64,000 bases of DNA from Bacillota bacterium. Lineage in GTDB: Bacteria; Bacillota; Clostridia; Christensenellales; Aristaeellaceae. Both the position numbers and the translations under genes were made by a program. The stretch is taken from NCBI GenBank assembly GCA_023436585.1, contig JAEZIN010000006.1, forward strand, positions 404,060-468,059, read 5' to 3'. Below the pieces are notes generated by a model. The model saw only the letters and a program-made list of their open reading frames with translations, searched no databases and had not been told where the DNA came from. Shown here piece by piece: positions 60,943 through 64,000 of this stretch; position 1 is the first letter of the stretch, and every line of letters starts with the position of its first letter.

Positions 60943-61043
60943 TCATTGATGCAGCGCATCAGGGGTGTTTTTCTTAGTAACTGTTCGAACTGATTTCATA
61001 GGATTTGCTTTCCGGCGGGAAGGTTTTTTTGTTTTTGGACTGT
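60943..61043 (+). ncRNA. Candidate small RNA of about 100 nt
   Basis: The orphan promoter should start an RNA near 60943. The RNA would contain a tight hairpin GATGC-AGC-GCATC (60952-60964) and a short, imperfect stem CTTTCC/GGAAGG (about 61010-61026) followed by TTTTTTTGTTTTT, a terminator-like end. No ORF with a ribosome site lies within. It matches no RNA family I know, including SRP RNA, 6S and tmRNA. The rest of the 390-bp gap, 61044-61153, holds a few short hairpins only. Confidence 0.4.
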
Positions 61044-61153
61044 CTTTTCTTGCAATAAAAGAACACCCCCGAGCGGATTTAACCGCACGAAGGTATGCAT
61101 AAAGCCTTCAATAGAAAATGCTTCTTTTCGCCTGCTGATTTCATGCAGGGCTT

Positions 61154-61732
61154 TCACTTGCTCAATACTTCATACTGGAACACGCAGGGTAACGCACCCT
61201 TGCTGTGCAGCATGGAGGATACCACCCTTTTTAAACGCAGCTTCAGGCCCAAAGCCTTCTGGTAATGGAACTTGAAATGTCCGCCGCAGCAGGCGCAGTA
61301 GGACAGCGGCATGGGTCCGCCCTCCGGCTGCAAGCCTCTTATGCGCCAGCAAGGGCATTCCATGCCCGAAAATCCATGGCTACCCACCGCCACCGTTTCT
61401 ATGTCCCCCTCCTCATTGAGAAAGGGCTTGCCCATATACTTCAATTCGCCAAGAAGCTTCAGCTTTTCACTCAGCGGCTTGTCCGCGTGCTCCTTTGCCA
61501 TTTGCCTGGCGTTGTTCAGCCTGTAGCCGCTTTTGCAGCAGGCCCTGTCGAACATGGCGTCGCAGAATGTATCATGGTCCAGCAGTAAACCGCATTTTTG
61601 CAGAACCTGCGCCATGTAATCCACATACTCCTGCGTGCCTTCCTGGGGTTCCGAACCGTCACCCAGGCCCATAATGGACTGGATGGTTTGTTCATCCACC
61701 TTCGCCTTGCGCAAATGATCGGCAAAAGCCAT
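61154..61732 (-). CDS. Cysteine-rich protein of unknown function
   Basis: The 192-residue protein has ten or more cysteines, including DRACCKSG, MECPCWRI and SYCACCGGHFKFHYQ, which suggests metal or Fe-S binding. The N-terminal third is helical and acidic, and the C-terminal third is basic (GLKLRLKRVVSSML). It has no signal peptide or membrane segment. I do not recognise the family with confidence. It starts after GAGGAATCC and stands alone. Confidence 0.65.
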   Translation of the reverse strand: MAFADHLRKAKVDEQTIQSIMGLGDGSEPQEGTQEYVDYMAQVLQKCGLLLDHDTFCDAMFDRACCKSGYRLNNARQMAKEHADKPLSEKLKLLGELKYMGKPFLNEEGDIETVAVGSHGFSGMECPCWRIRGLQPEGGPMPLSYCACCGGHFKFHYQKALGLKLRLKRVVSSMLHSKGALPCVFQYEVLSK

Positions 61733-61921
61733 ATGGATTCCTCCTGAGCATGCATTTCTTTAGCTGCTTTCCACTGGCCAAATATTTGTTCTCTTATACA
61801 TCCCATCAAATAGTAATGGAAAATCCATGAAAAGTCAATTGTTACCAATCATAATTAATCATACATGTATGGACTCTTCGCCCACGGGTGTGCTTGATAT
61901 AGGACTGCACACATCTTTTCC

Positions 61922-61950
61922 TTGACTGATTGGAATGCCTGCCGTACTAT
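61922..61950 (+). promoter_or_regulatory. Promoter of the unknown membrane protein at 62.0 kb
   Basis: TTGACT (61922-61927), a 17-bp spacer and TACTAT (61945-61950), 54 bp before the start codon. Confidence 0.6.
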
Positions 61951-62004
61951 TACTTTAATTGGCCTGTATGGTTGGAGCATATATATTACGAAGGGAATCA
62001 TTTT

Positions 62005-62994
62005 ATGGAAAATGAAAAGATGTTATTGCAGTCAAACGATACGGATGTGAATAAACACAAAAGAAACAAGTGGATAGAAAAGCAGATGAACCTGGAACGC
62101 AGGACAATCAGGAATATAGCCATGGCGTTGTCCTGTGTATTTGGGCTTGTTTCCTTCTTTTTGATCTATTTCGCACTGTTGCCGCAGCTTGATGGCGTAT
62201 ATACGCTGGATTCAAAAGAAAAGCTGGAACGCTTCAGCCAAAAAAATTACGTGGATGCGGTACTGACATATGATACAGCCTTTGATATGCAAGGCTCATT
62301 TCAGGTAACATCAGGCGATAAGTTATCTGTAATGATGAATGGCTCCTACATAGAGGTTCCCTTTAAAGGCGCATCAACGGACCAGGATTATCATGTCTGG
62401 CTGCTTATAGGCAGTGGATATAAGGTACTCTATTGTACGGAAGGTACGTTTGAGGATACGGGAGCTGTGCATGTTCAAAGCCAGTACCGGGAATTTAGCC
62501 AGCAAATCATCCATGATTTCCTGCCAAATGGAACAAACGTGTATGTTTTGTATGATGCAGGATCGCCCGTTCCCTATATGACAATGCTGGGCGTATTCAT
62601 CCTTCTTGCCATCTTCTTTGTCATTTTTAGGCGGCACCCGTTCTTCCTGAAACGCACACGCCTTTACAGGCAGCTTGCCATGATGGGTGACTATGATACC
62701 CTCACTGGGGAGATCAACCGGCAAGCCCTGTGCCCGCAGTTTGAAAACGCCAACTGCACCATTTTAAAGGATTGGCTCCTCTTCCGGTCCACAGGGCCTT
62801 TTATGTCCAGCGGCCCAACCTATACGGACATCATTCCCATCGGTGATGTGACAGGATTGGACGCTGTGCCGGATGAGGAAGACAGTGACACGCTGGCCTG
62901 TTCCTTTCATGTGAAGTATTATAAACAGCCTTTTGTTCTCTATCTGAATTCCGAGAAATTGAATCAGATACGGTCCTGCCTGCAATTGCCATGA
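62005..62994 (+). CDS. Bitopic/polytopic membrane protein of unknown function
   Basis: ATG 62005 after GAAGGGAATC gives 329 residues. A basic cytoplasmic start is followed by a first helix at about 37-62 (SCVFGLVSFFLIYFALLP). A domain of about 130 residues outside the membrane comes next, then a second helix near 190-210 (MTMLGVFILLAIFFVIF) and a cytoplasmic C-terminal domain (TYTDIIPIGDVTGLDAVP). The layout recalls sensor or stress membrane proteins, but no catalytic motif is visible. The base composition is a little more AT-rich than its neighbours. Confidence 0.65.
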   Translation: MENEKMLLQSNDTDVNKHKRNKWIEKQMNLERRTIRNIAMALSCVFGLVSFFLIYFALLPQLDGVYTLDSKEKLERFSQKNYVDAVLTYDTAFDMQGSFQVTSGDKLSVMMNGSYIEVPFKGASTDQDYHVWLLIGSGYKVLYCTEGTFEDTGAVHVQSQYREFSQQIIHDFLPNGTNVYVLYDAGSPVPYMTMLGVFILLAIFFVIFRRHPFFLKRTRLYRQLAMMGDYDTLTGEINRQALCPQFENANCTILKDWLLFRSTGPFMSSGPTYTDIIPIGDVTGLDAVPDEEDSDTLACSFHVKYYKQPFVLYLNSEKLNQIRSCLQLP

Positions 62995-63088
62995 TGCTTC
63001 CTGAGCAATATTCAATACATGCCTTACCATAAGACCAATAAGAACAACCGAAATGCCATGCAGTATCCTGCATGCTTCAGGTAAGAGA

Positions 63089-63283
63089 ATGCATTACATG
63101 TGGTATGAACCTGCCATGCAGGTTTTAGCTCAGGCAGTAAGGGCAGACGCACGTGTGCTGAGAAAATTCGGCGAACATAATCTGACGATTACGGAATATC
63201 AAACTATTTCCAGCAATGCTGCATACGAGGCGATGCTTCGTTATGCCCGTCGTTATACGCAAACCGAAAAGATGCGGGATTGA
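63089..63283 (+). CDS. Small hypothetical protein
   Basis: The start chosen is ATG 63089, with AGGTAAG upstream; an in-frame ATG at 63053 has no ribosome site. The 64 residues are mostly helical and mixed in charge (YEPAMQVLAQAVRADARVL, YEAMLRYARRY). No family is recognised. It ends where the next gene begins, which supports it being real. Confidence 0.45.
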   Translation: MHYMWYEPAMQVLAQAVRADARVLRKFGEHNLTITEYQTISSNAAYEAMLRYARRYTQTEKMRD

Positions 63284-63645
63284 TGCTTTCAGTTTGCTCC
63301 TCTCTGGCAATGGATGAAGTCACCCATCCTAAAGTCTTTCTCTTGATGGGACTTATGCTGATTGGCCTGTGGCTCATTTCTGCAGCTCATCTGTATGTAT
63401 TGATGCCCGCGGTCATACTCCTTGATATATATGTATTGTATGCCACAACGTATAAGAAGAGGCGTTTGCGCAGGATGTGGAATCATGCCAAGAGCAGCGG
63501 GTTACCGGATGTTATGTACGATGAACTGATAAGCATGGAGTTTTCCATACAAAAACCTATTCTTCTGTGCATACCGCTTGAGACTGTAACCGTCTTTCTG
63601 CTTTTTACGGTATATCTTGCCTGGATTCGGCCCTTGTTCATATAG
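63283..63645 (+). CDS. Small membrane protein of unknown function
   Basis: ATG 63283 (or TTG 63280) overlaps the previous stop codon. The 120 residues have two or three hydrophobic helices, VFLLMGLMLIGLWLISAA, VLMPAVILLDIYVLYAT and TVTVFLLFTVYLAWI. A basic loop KKRRLRRMWNHAKSSG lies between the second and third. No family is recognised. Coupling to the gene before suggests that the two act together. Confidence 0.55.
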   Translation: MLSVCSSLAMDEVTHPKVFLLMGLMLIGLWLISAAHLYVLMPAVILLDIYVLYATTYKKRRLRRMWNHAKSSGLPDVMYDELISMEFSIQKPILLCIPLETVTVFLLFTVYLAWIRPLFI

Positions 63646-63713
63646 GGATGCGCACTGGACTTCCGGCTGTCTCACCCACATATTGCATTTGCATGTTATA
63701 TCCTAGAATAACT

Positions 63714-63744
63714 AAAAGAAAATTCCCGCTTAAAAAAGCGGGAA
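63714..63744 (-). terminator. Terminator after tRNA-Leu
   Basis: On the minus strand, ATTCCCGCTT and AAGCGGGAAT pair over 10 bp and are followed by TTTCTTTTAG, right after the tRNA CCA end. Confidence 0.88.
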
Positions 63745-63830
63745 TGGTGCTGAAAGCGGGACTCGAACCCGCACGCCCAGAGGGCAGGGGATTTTAAGTC
63801 CCCGGCGTCTGCCGTTCCGCCATTTCAGCA
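63745..63830 (-). tRNA. tRNA-Leu (anticodon TAA)
   Basis: This 86-nt class II tRNA has acceptor arms TGCTGAA and TTCAGCA, encoded CCA, a long variable arm (TGCCCTCTGGGCG) and anticodon loop CTTAAAA inside the stem GGGGA/TCCCC. Anticodon TAA reads UUA/UUG leucine codons. Confidence 0.95.
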
Positions 63831-63840
63831 GATGTGCAGG

Positions 63841-63870
63841 AAAAAACCCGCGCCTTGCCGTGGAGCGGGT
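63841..63870 (-). terminator. Terminator between tRNA-Cys and tRNA-Leu
   Basis: On the minus strand, ACCCGC and GCGGGT are followed by TTTTT. It would end the transcript carrying tRNA-Cys, so tRNA-Leu probably depends on read-through or its own promoter. Confidence 0.6.
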
Positions 63871-63875
63871 CTTTC

Positions 63876-63950
63876 TGGAGGCGCCATCCAGATTTGAACT
63901 GGAGAATAAAGGTTTTGCAGACCTTCGCCTTACCACTTGGCTATGGCGCC
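63876..63950 (-). tRNA. tRNA-Cys (anticodon GCA)
   Basis: This 75-nt tRNA has acceptor arms GGCGCCA and TGGCGCC, U73 as expected for cysteine, encoded CCA, and an anticodon stem GGTCTGCAAAACC with anticodon GCA. Confidence 0.95.
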
Positions 63951-63955
63951 GTGTG

Positions 63956-64000
63956 TGGAGCGGTAGACGAGATTCGAACTCGCGACATCCACCTTGGCAA
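63956..64000 (-). tRNA. tRNA-Gly (anticodon GCC), 3' part
   Basis: The visible 45 nt include the anticodon loop with GCC (TTGCCAA), the T arm GCGAG-TTCGAAT-CTCGT, the acceptor 3' strand CTACCGC and the CCA end. The 5' half lies past the window edge. Confidence 0.85.

Noticed and set aside
63745..64000. tRNA cluster as an integration site
   Set aside because: No integrase gene and no repeated tRNA 3' end was found in the window; this can only be judged with the sequence beyond the right edge.

Overview
The window looks like a chromosomal stretch of a spore-forming, low-oxygen member of the Bacillota, most likely class Clostridia, with moderately high GC. The evidence is the complete ctsR-mcsA-mcsB-clpC operon, a DarA-type c-di-AMP receptor, a T-box in front of metG, spmA/spmB, a SpoVM-like micro-gene, an AbrB-type regulator, and a pyruvate formate-lyase locus with its activase. 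I cannot name a genus. I see no transposase, integrase, phage module, CRISPR array or rRNA.

Layout. 0-1.3 kb: start of darA, mtnN and a tRNA-Ala. 1.3-3.4 kb: a secreted SH3 protein and a leaderless LysM protein. 3.5-6.7 kb: a two-gene NHEJ operon (ku, ligD). 6.8-15.5 kb: an accessory stretch with an ANT(6)-like nucleotidyltransferase, an arginine-deiminase-like protein, two leaderless beta-propellers, a GNAT enzyme, a MATE pump, a leaderless Cu/Zn superoxide dismutase and two unknown membrane proteins. 15.6-23.4 kb: a minus-strand run with mrfA-mrfB (mitomycin-type DNA repair), a TPR protein, a beta-phosphoglucomutase-like HAD enzyme and tldD-pmbA. 23.5-26.9 kb: a berberine-bridge-type flavoenzyme, an APH-like kinase and a DUF6273-type protein. 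27-31.6 kb: the CtsR heat-shock/protein-quality operon with its promoter and operator. 31.7-33.2 kb: a secreted protein of four 109-residue repeats. 33.2-36.8 kb: three SPFH membrane proteins (HflK, HflC, flotillin). 37-41.7 kb: a cupin-HTH regulator and potABCD, preceded by two identical-spacing operator-like palindromes. 41.9-44.4 kb: a HelD-like helicase and an acyl-carrier-like protein that lacks the carrier serine. 44.5-48.8 kb: a cupin regulator divergent from a LysE exporter, CopZ, psuK-psuG and MgtC. 48.9-53.9 kb: SpoVM-like peptide, small membrane protein, tatD, metG with T-box, spmA-spmB, abrB. 54-58.3 kb: a Crp/Fnr regulator with an N-terminal cysteine cluster, divergent from pflB-pflA, with a CRP-like box between them. 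58.3-60.8 kb: an ABC exporter. 60.8-63.7 kb: a candidate small RNA, a cysteine-rich protein and three unknown proteins. 63.7 kb to end: tRNA-Leu, tRNA-Cys and part of tRNA-Gly.

The genes group into genome maintenance (Ku/LigD, MrfAB, HelD), protein and membrane quality control (ClpC/McsAB, HflKC, flotillin, TldD/PmbA), sporulation (SpmAB, SpoVM, AbrB, and perhaps the leaderless LysM, propeller and SodC proteins), and anaerobic pyruvate metabolism under a Crp/Fnr switch. Most parts are recognisable. The least explained items are the serine-less carrier protein, the promoter-hairpin unit at 60.9 kb, the two strongly folded intergenic elements at 17.0 and 57.3 kb, and the four-repeat secreted protein.
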